64,000 nucleotides of DNA from a virus. Positions 1 through 9,272 of the stretch are shown here, piece after piece (the stretch's first letter is position 1; each line of letters opens with the position of its first letter). The notes below the pieces were generated by a model. It made no database searches and had not been told where the DNA came from. It saw only the letters and a program-made list of their open reading frames with translations. The stretch covers positions 30,520 to 94,519 of IMG/VR virus record IMGVR_UViG_3300025889_000088. One strand, 5' to 3'. A program made the translations under genes and the position numbers.

Positions 1-545
1 CGCTTATTGAGATTTACCTTCATTACATAATCTTGTTTATGTATATGGAGGTAACGGTAATAAAGCTCATCGTCTGGGAAGTAGATGTAGTTGTCGCCAT
101 AATCTGGGGCAAGAGCATTAGCACATACAAACTTGACGAAGTTAGGGTCTATATCATGTTTATCCGTGAGGTATTCTAATCGTGGGGCAATATGTTCGTC
201 AATCCAATCACCTTCGCTATAGTAAAAAACGAATACCAGTTTTCTTTCTTTTAGCCGCTTGTAACTGGACGGTTCCATCAACTCAAAGTAATCTATAACG
301 GGGTCAAAGAAGTTGATATTGACCATATAGTGACCAACCTCATCATCGTCAAGTTCATCAACCAATGTTTCCTTATGGGGAACAACATCAAGACGTAAGT
401 ATTTTATTAGACGATTTTCTTGTGAGAATGGGAACTTTAGAGCAAGATCATACCATTCTTTAGACTTTGGTTTGAGGGTGGTGTCTTTGACTAGATTTGG
501 GATATATCCGTATTTGTTTTTGAGGTCATAGACAAATTTTATCAT
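1..545 (-). CDS. Glycosyltransferase-like protein, 3' end outside window
   Basis: An open frame runs from an ATG at 545 to the window edge (181 codons seen). The segment LVFVFYYSEGDWIDEH and the residues after it resemble the N-terminal half of the proteins at 16388-17662 and 62272-63528, which carry a GT10-like C-terminal signature. The C-terminal domain that would confirm the family lies outside the window, so the call is an inference. It starts directly after the stop of the gene at 546-920. Confidence 0.6.
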   Translation of the reverse strand, partial: MIKFVYDLKNKYGYIPNLVKDTTLKPKSKEWYDLALKFPFSQENRLIKYLRLDVVPHKETLVDELDDDEVGHYMVNINFFDPVIDYFELMEPSSYKRLKERKLVFVFYYSEGDWIDEHIAPRLEYLTDKHDIDPNFVKFVCANALAPDYGDNYIYFPDDELYYRYLHIHKQDYVMKVNLNK

Positions 546-920
546 TTAGTAGTTCAACTGCACCTTATCAATAGTGCCTTCGGTAAAGCCGGACACTGCA
601 ACCCGCACCCATACAAAGTTGCCTGTGAAATTATATGTTACAGCGGTAGAACCAGCAGATGCATTGGTCATAGTTGTTCCGTCAATATCGAACCAATCTG
701 TTGAGGATGGTGTTGTAGCAAGGGAGCCTTGCATCTTGATTGTGCCTACGAAGTTATTTGGGAAGTAAGCAACTGTATGTAGACCATCCGTGTAACCGTA
801 AAAGCCATCGCCTTTCGTTTTATCTGTTTGGAACGCAGCACTTGACCCGTCATAGTTGACGTTATCGTTAGGTGTGCCTTGTGTGACTGATGGTAATAGT
901 GTTACTGATGTTGACGGCAT
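546..920 (-). CDS. Putative virion protein, 124 aa
   Basis: A Thr/Ser/Gly-rich beta-type protein with no charged coiled coil and no catalytic motif. Segments such as GTIKMQGSLATTP and WVRVAVSGFTEGTIDKVQLNY look like small beta-sandwich tail proteins of T4-like marine phages. Virion location is an inference from composition and from the neighbouring TATAAATA-like box. Confidence 0.6.
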   Translation of the reverse strand: MPSTSVTLLPSVTQGTPNDNVNYDGSSAAFQTDKTKGDGFYGYTDGLHTVAYFPNNFVGTIKMQGSLATTPSSTDWFDIDGTTMTNASAGSTAVTYNFTGNFVWVRVAVSGFTEGTIDKVQLNY

Positions 921-922
921 TT

Positions 923-1087
923 TTATTCCTTAATTAGTTCTACGAGTTTGCTTTCGCCCACTAGTTCTTGGATGACTTCTTCTAGTGAAGCAAGCATGTC
1001 ATCATCAAGAATTCCTGCTGCATCGGCATCATCTTTTAGTAGTTCACTTACTTTGATTACTACCATTTCTTCATTGAGTTTAGCCAT
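923..1087 (-). CDS. Small acidic protein, 54 aa
   Basis: ATG at 1087 with a strong ribosome binding site (AAGGAG, 8-9 bp upstream). The product begins MAKLNEEMVVIKVSELLKDD and is helical and acidic. It sits 2 bp from the virion gene at 546-920 and is probably co-transcribed with it. Function not recognised. Confidence 0.65.
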   Translation of the reverse strand: MAKLNEEMVVIKVSELLKDDADAAGILDDDMLASLEEVIQELVGESKLVELIKE

Positions 1088-1108
1088 TTGATAAATCTCC
1101 TTATAGTA

Positions 1109-1116
1109 TATTTATC
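1109..1116 (-). promoter_or_regulatory. Late-promoter-like box GATAAATA
   Basis: Seven of eight matches to the T4 late box TATAAATA, about 22 bp upstream of the ATG at 1087. It would drive 923-1087 and 546-920. Confidence 0.45.
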
Positions 1117-1281
1117 TTATGGCTTCATAAAGGTATTATAAAAATCTTTCACATTTTCACTACCAAGTTCCTCAATAACCCAATCAGTAAATTCAGTTGG
1201 GGGAACGGATAATGATACTTGATGAACCATTTGGCGAAGAAGTCTTACTTCATCTTCGGTCAGAACGACTGTGTATTCCAT
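1117..1281 (-). CDS. Small protein, 54 aa, function unknown
   Basis: ATG at 1281, stop at 1117-1119. The product begins MEYTVVLTEDEVRLLRQMV and is helical and acidic. It overlaps the end of the gene at 1250-1588 by 32 bp, in the compact style of the rest of the window. Not recognised. Confidence 0.5.
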   Translation of the reverse strand: MEYTVVLTEDEVRLLRQMVHQVSLSVPPTEFTDWVIEELGSENVKDFYNTFMKP

Positions 1282-1588
1282 AGGCTATTATTTCCTCGTT
1301 TATATGACTTCTCTGAAGTCTTCCACTCGCAAACTGTATAGTTACTACATACGACATTGTTTGGTAGTCTTTAGCAATACTAACACGATGTAATCCATAG
1401 TGTTTCGCAATTTGTTCTTCCATAACATGGAACCCTTGTGTTCGTTCCGCTGTTACTATGAGGTCTGGTCTGCTATGAAGGTTTTCCATTATTTCGGACA
1501 TAATCTTTCGCTCGTGGTATTCTTCCATATCGGAAGTGAGCATATCCCAAAAGTCTTTTTGTTCCTCGGTTAGCTGTTTCTTGCCCAT
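1250..1588 (-). CDS. Hypothetical protein, 112 aa, with LTEEQKxFWD N-terminus
   Basis: Begins MGKKQLTEEQKDFWDMLTSD. The first 17 residues match the start of the 47-aa protein at 58919-59062 (SKKLTEEQKEFWDQLT), so the two share an N-terminal module. The rest contains no motif I recognise. Confidence 0.6.
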   Translation of the reverse strand: MGKKQLTEEQKDFWDMLTSDMEEYHERKIMSEIMENLHSRPDLIVTAERTQGFHVMEEQIAKHYGLHRVSIAKDYQTMSYVVTIQFASGRLQRSHINEEIIAYGIHSRSDRR

Positions 1589-1664
1589 TTCTTTATGTAA
1601 TAAAACCTTATCTCATTTAGTAGTTGTAATCCAACTAGACATACAACTATTAGCTCAAATGTTG

Positions 1665-2585
1665 TCATACTGCCATATCCGCTTTAATCGTGTCGTGTGG
1701 ATCATAACCATCCAAACGAATATCATCCATTGTGAATGAGTCGATGTCTTTGATGTCAGGGTTCAACCATAGTGTCGGTAGTGGTCTTGGTTCTCGCTTC
1801 AACTGCTCATTGACCTGATCAAAATGATTGTGATAGATATGAGCATCGCCAAGCGTCAATACCAGTTCGCCTACATCCAGATCGGTTACTTGAGCAATCA
1901 TGTGTGTTAGCAGTGCATACGATGCGATGTTGAACGGCACACCCAAGAACATATCACAACTGCGTTGGAACATATGACAGGATAGTTTGCCATCTGCCAC
2001 ATAAAACTGGAAGATCATATGGCAAGGTGGTAATGCCATCTGGTCAAGCTCGCCGGGATTCCATGCTGTAACAACATGGCGGCGACTATCTGGATCATTC
2101 TTGATACTGTCAATCACATTGGCGATTTGGTCTATGTAATGTGTTCTCCAATCGCCCATCATACACGCCCCTTTTTCATTGGGGTCTTCAAATCCAGTTC
2201 CCTTATAGGCAATATCAAACTTGCCACCGTGGAACTTATGAGTTGCCCAACGCCGCCATTGGACACCGTACACTGCGCCAAGGTCACCTTCAAATTGTGC
2301 TTTGGGTTTCCAGTAGTCAGCATTAGCATTAGCAGTCCAAATGGTCTTGTCTTTACCAAGGATTTCAGCCAAGCGTCTTTCATCGCTGGAACCTTCTAGG
2401 AACCATAGCAACTCGCTCACTACTGCCGACCAAGCCAGACGCTTTGTGGTCATTGCTGGAAAGCCTTGTTGTAAATCAAATCGCATTTGATGTGCGAAGA
2501 TAGAACGTGTTCCAGTACCTGTCCTGTCGCCACGGTCAACGCCAGCGTTCATAATGATTTCAAGTGTCGTTAGGTAGTTTTGCAT
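1665..2585 (-). CDS. thyA: Thymidylate synthase ThyA
   Basis: Converts dUMP to dTMP with methylenetetrahydrofolate. At 306 aa it is slightly longer than E. coli ThyA (264). The N-terminal [11 protein letters not shown] phosphate-binding region, the catalytic cysteine in [12 protein letters not shown], and the [17 protein letters not shown] and GDAHIYHNH segments are all intact. It lies downstream of DHFR, which regenerates the folate it oxidises, so the pair gives the phage its own dTMP supply. Its start overlaps the end of the 2560-2823 gene. Confidence 0.97.
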   Translation of the reverse strand: MQNYLTTLEIIMNAGVDRGDRTGTGTRSIFAHQMRFDLQQGFPAMTTKRLAWSAVVSELLWFLEGSSDERRLAEILGKDKTIWTANANADYWKPKAQFEGDLGAVYGVQWRRWATHKFHGGKFDIAYKGTGFEDPNEKGACMMGDWRTHYIDQIANVIDSIKNDPDSRRHVVTAWNPGELDQMALPPCHMIFQFYVADGKLSCHMFQRSCDMFLGVPFNIASYALLTHMIAQVTDLDVGELVLTLGDAHIYHNHFDQVNEQLKREPRPLPTLWLNPDIKDIDSFTMDDIRLDGYDPHDTIKADMAV

Positions 2586-2823
2586 TTTTCAACATCTTTC
2601 GTGTAAAGTCTTTTATTCTTCTTGGTGTTTTATCTGTCCAATGAAACTTATATCTATCAACGATGTTGAAGAATGCCTGAACAGATATTTTGTCTTTGAC
2701 ACCACCCAATGGTGTTTTGGTCATTAGTGTTTCATAAACGCCAGGCTGACAGTTCTGTAATAGAATGTCCTCTACCACTTCAATAGTTAGTTCAGTTTGT
2801 GCCAGTTTAGATTTTGGGTCCAT
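2560..2823 (-). CDS. Hypothetical protein, 87 aa, between DHFR and ThyA
   Basis: I prefer the ATG at 2823 ([20 protein letters not shown]) because it overlaps the DHFR end by only 17 bp; an in-frame extension to 2859 is possible. The C-terminus is basic ([18 protein letters not shown]). It overlaps thyA by 26 bp. Function not recognised. Confidence 0.7.
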   Translation of the reverse strand: MDPKSKLAQTELTIEVVEDILLQNCQPGVYETLMTKTPLGGVKDKISVQAFFNIVDRYKFHWTDKTPRRIKDFTRKMLKNAKLPNDT

Positions 2824-3334
2824 TATCTCGTTTCCATATCTCAAACTTACATTTACCATGGACTTCTTCTTCGTATGTTAGGTGGAAGTCACCAAGAGCA
2901 AGTCCTAGTTCCGGTAGGAAAGTATCGCCTTCATACTCACCATAAACATTCGTTAGATATATTGTATCAACTATTGGTAGGGCTTGTCTATATATTTCTG
3001 CGCCACCAATGATGAAACATTGGAAACATTGTTTATCGCTATTATCACGCCAGTAAGCATTGAGCTTTGGTAAAAAGTCTGCACCAAGACGACCATACAT
3101 TCCTTCTGATTCCACTGTCCATTCTTTTGGATGACTACGGGAAATAACGTAGTTTTGACGGGATGGCAACGGACGGCTTGGCAATGAGTCCCAAGTCTTC
3201 CTTCCCATAACAACTGCATGGCCTTTGGTGTGCTTACGAAACCACGCCATATCTTCATCGATACGAGGCCAAGGAAGAGCGTTACCGTTTCCGATAACGC
3301 CATTCTCCGCAACCGCCACGATTAGATTGATCAT
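2807..3334 (-). CDS. folA: Dihydrofolate reductase
   Basis: NADPH-dependent reduction of dihydrofolate, feeding ThyA. The 175-aa protein has the classic N-terminus MINLIVAVAENGVIGNGN ALPWP, the MGRKTWDSLP helix after the substrate loop, the NADPH-binding ISRS segment and the IIGGAEIYRQAL motif. The acidic active-site region (RIDEDMAWF) is present. The start overlaps the preceding stop by 4 bp. Confidence 0.96.
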   Translation of the reverse strand: MINLIVAVAENGVIGNGNALPWPRIDEDMAWFRKHTKGHAVVMGRKTWDSLPSRPLPSRQNYVISRSHPKEWTVESEGMYGRLGADFLPKLNAYWRDNSDKQCFQCFIIGGAEIYRQALPIVDTIYLTNVYGEYEGDTFLPELGLALGDFHLTYEEEVHGKCKFEIWKRDNGPKI

Positions 3335-3771
3335 TGAAAGGGGTCAGCCCATCCTACTAGTTCATCTTGTGTATCAGTGTCTTTCCAGATAATAATATTC
3401 ATAATATCTGCTTCAAACTTGGTGCGACTTCGTAGTGCTTCCAATAGACGATCCTGGTCAACTACTTCATAGATTTTCATATTATGCATATCGTGGTCTG
3501 GATTATTGAGGATACGGGATTTCCCCACGTACCAAGTAGCATCCTTTTCACGATAAACCAGCATTGCGTCAGATGGTTCTTCACCAGTGCGATGAAGTTT
3601 TCCTTTACCGCTCAGAACCTTTTTACCTTTACCCTGTTCGGCAGCATCAATGATGGATTGATTCTTTAGCTTTCTATTGATTGTTTCAACATCGTCTTTG
3701 GTGAGTTTCATGTCTTCTTGTTCTGATTCGCTAGGTTTATTGTTACCCTTACCTTTACTAACTTTTACCAT
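3331..3771 (-). CDS. Hypothetical protein, 146 aa
   Basis: Lys/Gly-rich N-terminus (VSKGKGNNKPSESEQED), a basic middle, and a C-terminal half rich in aromatic residues (WYVGKSRILNNPDHDMHNMK). It starts on the last base of the clpP stop region and overlaps folA by 4 bp, so it is part of one operon. Not recognised. Confidence 0.75.
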   Translation of the reverse strand: MVKVSKGKGNNKPSESEQEDMKLTKDDVETINRKLKNQSIIDAAEQGKGKKVLSGKGKLHRTGEEPSDAMLVYREKDATWYVGKSRILNNPDHDMHNMKIYEVVDQDRLLEALRSRTKFEADIMNIIIWKDTDTQDELVGWADPFQ

Positions 3772-4328
3772 CAGTATGTCTCCTTGATTTTATCACAGAT
3801 GTTTAGTTTCTTTGCTTCTTTTGCGTCTAACCATACATCCGTTGCTGGTAGAAGCTTCTCACGGATTTGCTTATCGGATAATCCAGTACATTTCTTATAA
3901 TGGTCAACCATCCGCTTGCTTGTTAGTTCGTATTCTTTTACCACACCGTATAACTCGTGTTCCTTTCCGAATGAACCCCAAGAATACTGATGGGATAGGA
4001 TAGATGTATTTGGCGTAAGAACACGATGCCCTTTCTCGCCAGCAATAAATGTAAGCAACCCACAAGAAGCAATCATACCAACACCAACGGTTCGTACAGG
4101 AATAGATGAACCTTTCATCGTATCAATCAGGGCGAAACATGCATTCACATCACCACCTGGAGAACAGATGATTAGGGTCAGATGTGATTTCTTTTTAGGT
4201 GCTAGGTTTTCATTGATAATCCACTCAACGATTGGTTTGACTGTATCTTGTGAAAACTCACTCATCATAAGATACATGCCTTTTTCACCCATTGGTGGAC
4301 CTTGGTTTTGATTTTCTTGATTGCTCAT
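3771..4328 (-). CDS. clpP: ClpP-like serine protease
   Basis: Peptidase of a Clp-type protease, 185 aa. The catalytic triad can be placed: Ser in GMIASCGLLTF, His in SILSHQYSWG, and Asp in PATDVWLDAKEAKKLNICD. The oxyanion segment SPGGDVNACFALIDTM is conserved. A ClpA-like ATPase lies about 1 kb downstream on the same strand, so the phage may supply both unfoldase and peptidase. Host proteins or phage scaffold fragments are plausible substrates; the target is unknown. Confidence 0.9.
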   Translation of the reverse strand: MSNQENQNQGPPMGEKGMYLMMSEFSQDTVKPIVEWIINENLAPKKKSHLTLIICSPGGDVNACFALIDTMKGSSIPVRTVGVGMIASCGLLTFIAGEKGHRVLTPNTSILSHQYSWGSFGKEHELYGVVKEYELTSKRMVDHYKKCTGLSDKQIREKLLPATDVWLDAKEAKKLNICDKIKETY

Positions 4329-4329
4329 A

Positions 4330-4659
4330 TTATACCTTTTCTACTTTTGGTTTTCTTCCAGGCTTTTTGCCTACTTTGCGTGGTGTACCGTCTTCATTTA
4401 GATTGAACGCTTTAGAAATACGATCCAAGTTCATTCCACCAACATGAGTAATATCTTCATGAGTAAACGAGAAGAAGATATTTGGTTCACGCATATTATA
4501 GCCTTTGAACTTAGATGTATTTACCCCAGTGAGAATCAGTTCCTTAGAAACTCGCACAGGGTCACCACCAATACCACGGGATGTAACAACGGCAGTGACT
4601 TTGGTTTCTTCTTGAATCACGTTTAGTTCAATAAGTTTATTCGCTAATGTTAAGTTCAT
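4330..4659 (-). CDS. Hypothetical protein, 109 aa, basic C-terminus
   Basis: The ATG at 4659 (MNLTLANKLIELNVIQEETK) is preferred, with AGGAC upstream; an ATG at 4677 or an extension to 4713 would also keep frame. It ends in a Lys-rich tail KVGKKPGRKPKVEKV, typical of nucleic-acid contact. Lies between clpP and the 4637-5341 gene. Not recognised. Confidence 0.7.
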   Translation of the reverse strand: MNLTLANKLIELNVIQEETKVTAVVTSRGIGGDPVRVSKELILTGVNTSKFKGYNMREPNIFFSFTHEDITHVGGMNLDRISKAFNLNEDGTPRKVGKKPGRKPKVEKV

Positions 4660-5341
4660 TTTTTGTCCTATATTCATCGATTTTTTTAACAGATTGGGCT
4701 GCATAGAACCCAAGGATGGTCATTTGCTTTTCGTCTTCAACATAAAGATATGGTCGTGAACCATACCAGAAACGCCCTCGCCTGATGGCGTTTTGCCATT
4801 CACCAGTAAACCTAAATGGTTCCTTGCCATCTTTACACTGGCTTTCGAAGTAATCCACAAAATGTTTTACATCATCAATCTCCCTATGGTCAATGAATAC
4901 CTTGAAACGATACTTTTTGAAAGGTAAGTTATTACACACAACAATATTACGCTCTGAATCTTCGGTCAATGGAACAGGGTAATATTCAAGTTCAGTAATA
5001 TACACTGGTTTTGAGCTTACGACTTGGTGCCTATCATTATAGTCTTCCATCTTTCCAAGAAACCGCTGTAAGTCCTCTTCACTCCTAAAGTAAGCGTACA
5101 ACGAATACCACTCATATCTTGTTTTCACATCATCGAACTCAGCAGCAGTACGGCGTATATCTGCCACTATACTGTTGCTTCTATTCCAACGGGGATGATC
5201 CTCGTTTATTCTGATTCTCAGTTTGAATGCATACTTACGCCACCATAGTTTCTTTGCTTCGGTGATAACACATCCATAACTTCTAACAGTATTGATAACA
5301 GCCGTTTTCTCATGAATCGACTGTAATGATTCCTTGTTCAT
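4637..5341 (-). CDS. Hypothetical protein, 234 aa
   Basis: Start taken at ATG 5341 ([15 protein letters not shown]), preceded by GAGG. The protein is rich in aromatic and charged residues (WWRKYAFKLRIRINEDHPRW; FRFTGEWQNAIRRGRFWYGSRPYLY) with no membrane segment. It overlaps the ClpA-like gene end by 32 bp. Family not recognised. Confidence 0.8.
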   Translation of the reverse strand: MNKESLQSIHEKTAVINTVRSYGCVITEAKKLWWRKYAFKLRIRINEDHPRWNRSNSIVADIRRTAAEFDDVKTRYEWYSLYAYFRSEEDLQRFLGKMEDYNDRHQVVSSKPVYITELEYYPVPLTEDSERNIVVCNNLPFKKYRFKVFIDHREIDDVKHFVDYFESQCKDGKEPFRFTGEWQNAIRRGRFWYGSRPYLYVEDEKQMTILGFYAAQSVKKIDEYRTKNELNISE

Positions 5342-7613
5342 CAATAACCTCTTTTTCATTGATTTCCACTGGTAATGGTTTGGTAAACTCAAATACAACT
5401 TCGTTATCCTTATAGTCTACCACAACAATGCTACCCTTGTCAACCTTTTCGAACAGTAGTTTCTTGGACAGGGGAACCTTGATTTCTTGGTCAATGGTAC
5501 GAGCCAATGGACGAGCGCCCATCTTTGGATCGAAACCAGTATCCACAAGATACTCTACTAACGCATCTGTGGTACGGATTTTCATACCACGTTCACGGAG
5601 TAGATCGTTCACATCGTTCATAAACTTGGCAACAATCTTCTTCATAGAAAGTTTGTTCAGTTTACCGAACTTACATACCGCATCTACACGGTTACGGAAC
5701 TCTGGTGCAAAGAAGATTTCATATGCTTTATCATCTTCCCCTTCTTTCTCAAGGGAACCGAACCCAATAGAGTTTTTCTCCATTTCGGCAGAGCCAAGGT
5801 TACTGGTCATAATGATAACACAGTTACGAGCATCGGCACGTTTGCCGTTGGCGGAAGTTACATACCCTTCATCCATCAACTGTAGAAGGACATTCATTAC
5901 GTCAGGGTGTGCTTTCTCAACTTCGTCAAATAGGACAACAGCGTGTGGGTTCTGTTCAATCTGCTTGACCAACAGACCACCACCGATATTACCGTCATCG
6001 TGCCCGACATAGCCAGGAGGGGCACCAATGAAACGGGCTACAGTATGCTTCTCTTGGTATTCACTCATATCAAAGCGTAGCAGTTTCATCGTTAGTTCAC
6101 GGGACAACTGTTTAGCAAGTTCAGTCTTACCAACACCCGTTGGACCCATAAACATAAAGGTGCCGATTGGTTTATCGTGTGCTTTTAGACCAGCCTTGGC
6201 GACAAAGATTTTATCCAAGATGGTATCAACCACATTATCTTGACCGAACACATTGGTTTTGATATTTGGCTCAATATCAGCAAGATTTTCACTCTTTTCC
6301 TTTTCATCCATAGATGATACAGGAACACCAGTGATACGACTTAGTTCTCGTAGGATATCTGCTTTGCGGATAACAAAGTTCTTACGACCAAGTAGGCGTT
6401 GTTTAGCACAGGCACTATCAATAAGGTCAAGTGCCTTATCTGGTAGTTTCTTATCAGTCTGATAACGGACACTATAATCCACCGCAGCGTGAATAGCATC
6501 CTGTTTGATAGCCTTGGCACTATGGAACTTTTTGAAATATCCAGCAAGACCATTCAAGATTTCTTTCGCAACTTCGGGGGATGGTTCATCCACAGTTAGA
6601 CGATAGAAACGGCGCATCAACGCACGGTCTTTCTCAAAACTATTGGAATATTCTTCCCAAGTAGTTGAAGCAATAACCTTCAAGTCACCACGGGAAAGAG
6701 CGGGTTTAATCATATTGGCGAAGTCTGGACCCCCAGCACTACCACCAGCACCCGCGCCACGCATCGTATGTGCTTCGTCAATGAAAAGGATTGCCTTACC
6801 TTTGGCTTCCATAGCCTCAATAACTTCCTTGAGTTTTTCTTCAAACTCACCACGGAACTTTGAACCAGCGACCAGCGAACCAATATCAAGGTTCCATACA
6901 GTCCAACCTTCAAGGTAGTCTGGAACTTCACCTTTATTGATTTTTAGGGCAAGACCTTCGGCAATAGCAGTTTTACCAACGCCAGGGTCACCGACCATTA
7001 GAACATTTGACTTGGTGCGTCGAGCCAAGACTTGAGCAATATCATCAAGTTCTTCTTGGCGACCAATAACAGGGTCAATCTTACCCTTGGTGGCACGGTC
7101 ATTTAGATTGGTACAGTATTCATCAAGGATATCATCTGCTTGTCGGTCGTTCATTTTGCCTTTCCTGGCACCTTTTTTGCCACCGCCTACTTTTTTCTGT
7201 AGGGCATTCACAACTTCTTCTTTGGAGTTTACATATTTCAAAAGGAAATAGCAAGCGTGTGAGTTTGTTTCAGCAAGCATACTTAGATATAGGTCAACAG
7301 CATCCATTTTGGTTCTACCGCTGAATAGAACCTGTGTATAAGCACGATTGAACACACGTTCAAGGGCGTGTGTCTTTTGTGGATTATTTGTAGTAACTTT
7401 GGGGATGTCATCGCGGTTTTGTAGATAAGTTTCAAGTTCTTCCCGTAGTCCATCAATATCTATATCTAGTTCAGTAAGTGCGGCAATGAAATCTTTGTCT
7501 TGAAGAACTCCGTGAAGAAGATGCTCAAGGGTTACATATTGGTGTTTTAGTTTGGATGCTTTGACAAGCGCCTTATCAATAATATTATTGATTTCTGGAC
7601 TTTCTTCAATCAT
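5310..7613 (-). CDS. clpA: ClpA-like AAA+ unfoldase
   Basis: ATP-driven unfoldase of 767 aa, close to E. coli ClpA (758). In order: an N-terminal Clp repeat domain (residues ~1-150, [16 protein letters not shown]), a first AAA+ module with Walker [14 protein letters not shown], and a second with [25 protein letters not shown] and EFRNRVD. No ClpB-type middle coiled coil is visible. The loop after the second ATPase contains IGFG, the position of the IGL/IGF loop by which ClpA docks on ClpP. Together with the nearby clpP this suggests a complete phage ClpAP machine. Confidence 0.93.
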   Translation of the reverse strand: MIEESPEINNIIDKALVKASKLKHQYVTLEHLLHGVLQDKDFIAALTELDIDIDGLREELETYLQNRDDIPKVTTNNPQKTHALERVFNRAYTQVLFSGRTKMDAVDLYLSMLAETNSHACYFLLKYVNSKEEVVNALQKKVGGGKKGARKGKMNDRQADDILDEYCTNLNDRATKGKIDPVIGRQEELDDIAQVLARRTKSNVLMVGDPGVGKTAIAEGLALKINKGEVPDYLEGWTVWNLDIGSLVAGSKFRGEFEEKLKEVIEAMEAKGKAILFIDEAHTMRGAGAGGSAGGPDFANMIKPALSRGDLKVIASTTWEEYSNSFEKDRALMRRFYRLTVDEPSPEVAKEILNGLAGYFKKFHSAKAIKQDAIHAAVDYSVRYQTDKKLPDKALDLIDSACAKQRLLGRKNFVIRKADILRELSRITGVPVSSMDEKEKSENLADIEPNIKTNVFGQDNVVDTILDKIFVAKAGLKAHDKPIGTFMFMGPTGVGKTELAKQLSRELTMKLLRFDMSEYQEKHTVARFIGAPPGYVGHDDGNIGGGLLVKQIEQNPHAVVLFDEVEKAHPDVMNVLLQLMDEGYVTSANGKRADARNCVIIMTSNLGSAEMEKNSIGFGSLEKEGEDDKAYEIFFAPEFRNRVDAVCKFGKLNKLSMKKIVAKFMNDVNDLLRERGMKIRTTDALVEYLVDTGFDPKMGARPLARTIDQEIKVPLSKKLLFEKVDKGSIVVVDYKDNEVVFEFTKPLPVEINEKEVIDEQGIITVDS

Positions 7614-8452
7614 GATTTTGCCTTTCTGATGTAGTCTAACTGTTCTGTTGATAGGTCAGTTGGTGTCTTGACGATAATCTGAACTAGAATATCGCCTGTG
7701 TTATTTCTGAAACGAAGACCCTCATTTTTCATTTTGAGGATTGCTCCGTATTGTGTTCCCTCTGGTATCTTGAGTTTTAGATTCTTACCCGATAATGTTT
7801 GAATGATTTTTTCGGTGCCAAGTATAGCATCAATACTGTCTATAGTAATATTAGTTAGAAGGTCAAGTCCTTTCTTGACGAAACTCTCGTTATTCTTGAT
7901 GTTTATTGTAACAAATAAATCGCCTCTTGTCAAGTCTTTATTTACATTGTCGCCAAGACCAGAATACTTGATGGTTTGCCCATTTTCTATGTGGGCTGGA
8001 ATGTTTATCTTTACTAGTTCTCTATCGCCATTACTCATACGCACACTTAAATGCTTCTCAATATCTCCGTCACCCTGTGCTAGTTCTTGTAGGTCTATGG
8101 CAAGGTTGATATTTAGATTATGGTTTCTTGCGTGTCTATGGCGTGTTCTAAATCCACCAGCGTTTTGACGAAACAGTTGTTCTTCCATTTGAGCAAATAT
8201 ATCTTGCATACCCATATGGTCTGAACGGAAATGAAATGAGTTCCCATTCATATCACCAAACGGATTAGGTGTGTCGTATTCTCTGCGTGTTTCTGGGTTT
8301 TTTAGGGTTTCATACGCTTCATTGATTTGTTTGAACTTTTCTTCATCGCCGCCCAAGTCAGGGTGATGCTGTTTAGCCAACTTTTTATATGCTTCTTTGA
8401 TTGTATTATCAGAAGCGTTCTTTTCAACGCCCAGAACTTTGTAATAGTCCAT
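7610..8452 (-). CDS. DnaJ/CbpA-like J-domain co-chaperone
   Basis: Stimulates an Hsp70, presumably the host DnaK. The J domain (MDYYKVLGV to REYD) contains HPD in KQHHPDLGGDEEKF. No zinc-finger cysteines follow, so the layout is that of CbpA or a type II DnaJ, with two C-terminal beta domains. I chose ATG 8452 over 8467 because J proteins normally begin MxDYYxxLGV and because TAAATA lies exactly 5 bp before it. Upstream are a sigma70-like promoter and a GC hairpin. It overlaps the clpA start by 4 bp. Confidence 0.9.
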   Translation of the reverse strand: MDYYKVLGVEKNASDNTIKEAYKKLAKQHHPDLGGDEEKFKQINEAYETLKNPETRREYDTPNPFGDMNGNSFHFRSDHMGMQDIFAQMEEQLFRQNAGGFRTRHRHARNHNLNINLAIDLQELAQGDGDIEKHLSVRMSNGDRELVKINIPAHIENGQTIKYSGLGDNVNKDLTRGDLFVTINIKNNESFVKKGLDLLTNITIDSIDAILGTEKIIQTLSGKNLKLKIPEGTQYGAILKMKNEGLRFRNNTGDILVQIIVKTPTDLSTEQLDYIRKAKS

Positions 8453-8457
8453 ACTAC

Positions 8458-8465
8458 TATTTACC
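8458..8465 (-). promoter_or_regulatory. TAAATA box 5 bp before the dnaJ ATG
   Basis: The minus-strand sequence GGTAAATA is followed by GTAGT and the ATG at 8452; no Shine-Dalgarno sequence is visible. One of seven similar arrangements in the window (8452, 14148, 14161, 17662, 24586, 31802, 52739). Confidence 0.4.
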
Positions 8466-8487
8466 ACATAATATTATTCACAGTAGT

Positions 8488-8516
8488 ATTATAGCATAAA
8501 GTGAAGGGGCTGTAAA
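8488..8516 (-). promoter_or_regulatory. Sigma70-like promoter for dnaJ
   Basis: TTTACA (8511-8516), 17 bp, TATAAT (8488-8493). The -35 element overlaps the loop and one arm of the hairpin at 8504-8523. Confidence 0.6.
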
Positions 8517-8523
8517 GCCCCTT
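8504..8523 (-). terminator. GC-rich hairpin after the spanin gene
   Basis: AAGGGGCT and AGCCCCTT form an 8-bp stem with a 4-base loop, 7 bp beyond the stop of 8530-8766. There is no clear U-run, so termination would be partial. Confidence 0.5.
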
Positions 8524-8529
8524 TATAAG

Positions 8530-8766
8530 TTATTTTTTATTTTCTTCGCAGTTCTTAAACCACAATATATCGTGTTTGACGATTTTCTCGCGGTCTTGCC
8601 GAACCTCTGGGTGTGTTTTTTGTGCTTCCCGCAATGCTTCAATAGACGCATCTGATAGAAGTAATGGTCTTACCCATGCACATCCATCTGATTTCACATC
8701 AGCAATATTTGCTTGAACGCATCCAGACAGAAGGACAACAGCACAAATAGCTAATACTTGTTTCAT
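8530..8766 (-). CDS. Rz1-like outer-membrane lipoprotein (o-spanin candidate)
   Basis: 78 aa with a lipoprotein signal (MKQVLAICAVVLLSGC, lipobox LSGC). The mature part CAWVRPLLLSD...HPEVRQDREKIVKHDILWFKNC has the two outer cysteines and the short helix seen in phage Rz1-type lipoproteins. It follows a candidate inner-membrane spanin with a 4-bp overlap, the usual arrangement of the two-part spanin that fuses inner and outer membranes at lysis. Confidence 0.75.
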   Translation of the reverse strand: MKQVLAICAVVLLSGCVQANIADVKSDGCAWVRPLLLSDASIEALREAQKTHPEVRQDREKIVKHDILWFKNCEENKK

Positions 8767-9032
8767 CCTTCTTTCCTTTCTTTTCTTTCTGCCCTACGTT
8801 TAGCACGAAGCTCCCGCATCTTGGCGTCGAGATCGTCATCGGACATTTCCGAAACCTTTTCTGAAACAACTATAGATTCTTTGGCTTTTTCTGTTTCATC
8901 TTTTAGGGTTTCTTTTGTAACAATGTCGGCACCCTTTTCAATATTGGCAGCATCACGCTTATTGGACTCCCACATTTTGATGAGTCCACCAATAATCTTT
9001 TCAAAAAGAACACCGGCTAGTTTTCCCCACAT
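8763..9032 (-). CDS. Candidate inner-membrane spanin (Rz-like), 89 aa
   Basis: N-terminal hydrophobic/amphipathic segment (LAGVLFEKIIGGLIKMW) followed by a long charged helix ending in RELRAKRRAERKERKEG. Its position between holin and Rz1-like lipoprotein suggests the i-spanin. The membrane segment is weak, so the call depends mainly on context. Confidence 0.55.
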   Translation of the reverse strand: MWGKLAGVLFEKIIGGLIKMWESNKRDAANIEKGADIVTKETLKDETEKAKESIVVSEKVSEMSDDDLDAKMRELRAKRRAERKERKEG

Positions 9033-9034
9033 TG

Positions 9035-9238
9035 TTACTTGTCTTCTGCTTTATCTTTGGCTTTTCCGATGTTTAGGGCAAGCCAATCAACGACTTTATA
9101 AGCCTTGGCTACCCACTTATCATCTGTCGGTGTTGGGGTAACCGCAGCAATAGCTGATGCTGCTGTTACAATGGCAGTTGCCCAAGCTAGATATGTTGCT
9201 AGTGAGTCACCTGTCATTAGTGCGATAATACTTTCCAT
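9035..9238 (-). CDS. Putative holin, 67 aa
   Basis: Small protein with one Ala/Ile-rich membrane segment (YLAWATAIVTAASAIAAV) followed by TPTPTDDKWVAKAYKVVDWL and a Lys/Asp tail. It sits between endolysin and spanin genes and has its own TATAAATA box and AAGGAG. The holin call is an inference from position and topology. Confidence 0.65.
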   Translation of the reverse strand: MESIIALMTGDSLATYLAWATAIVTAASAIAAVTPTPTDDKWVAKAYKVVDWLALNIGKAKDKAEDK

Positions 9239-9272
9239 TTTTCGATATCTCCTTATGGTTTATGTACGTATA

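Noticed and set aside
1621-1649. TAGTTGT/ACAACTA hairpin after thyA as a terminator
   Set aside because: Only 7 A/T-rich pairs, a 15-base loop and no U-run.
5428-6012. 194-codon plus-strand frame opposite clpA
   Set aside because: Antisense to the strongly conserved second AAA+ domain; composition is that of a reverse-complement shadow.
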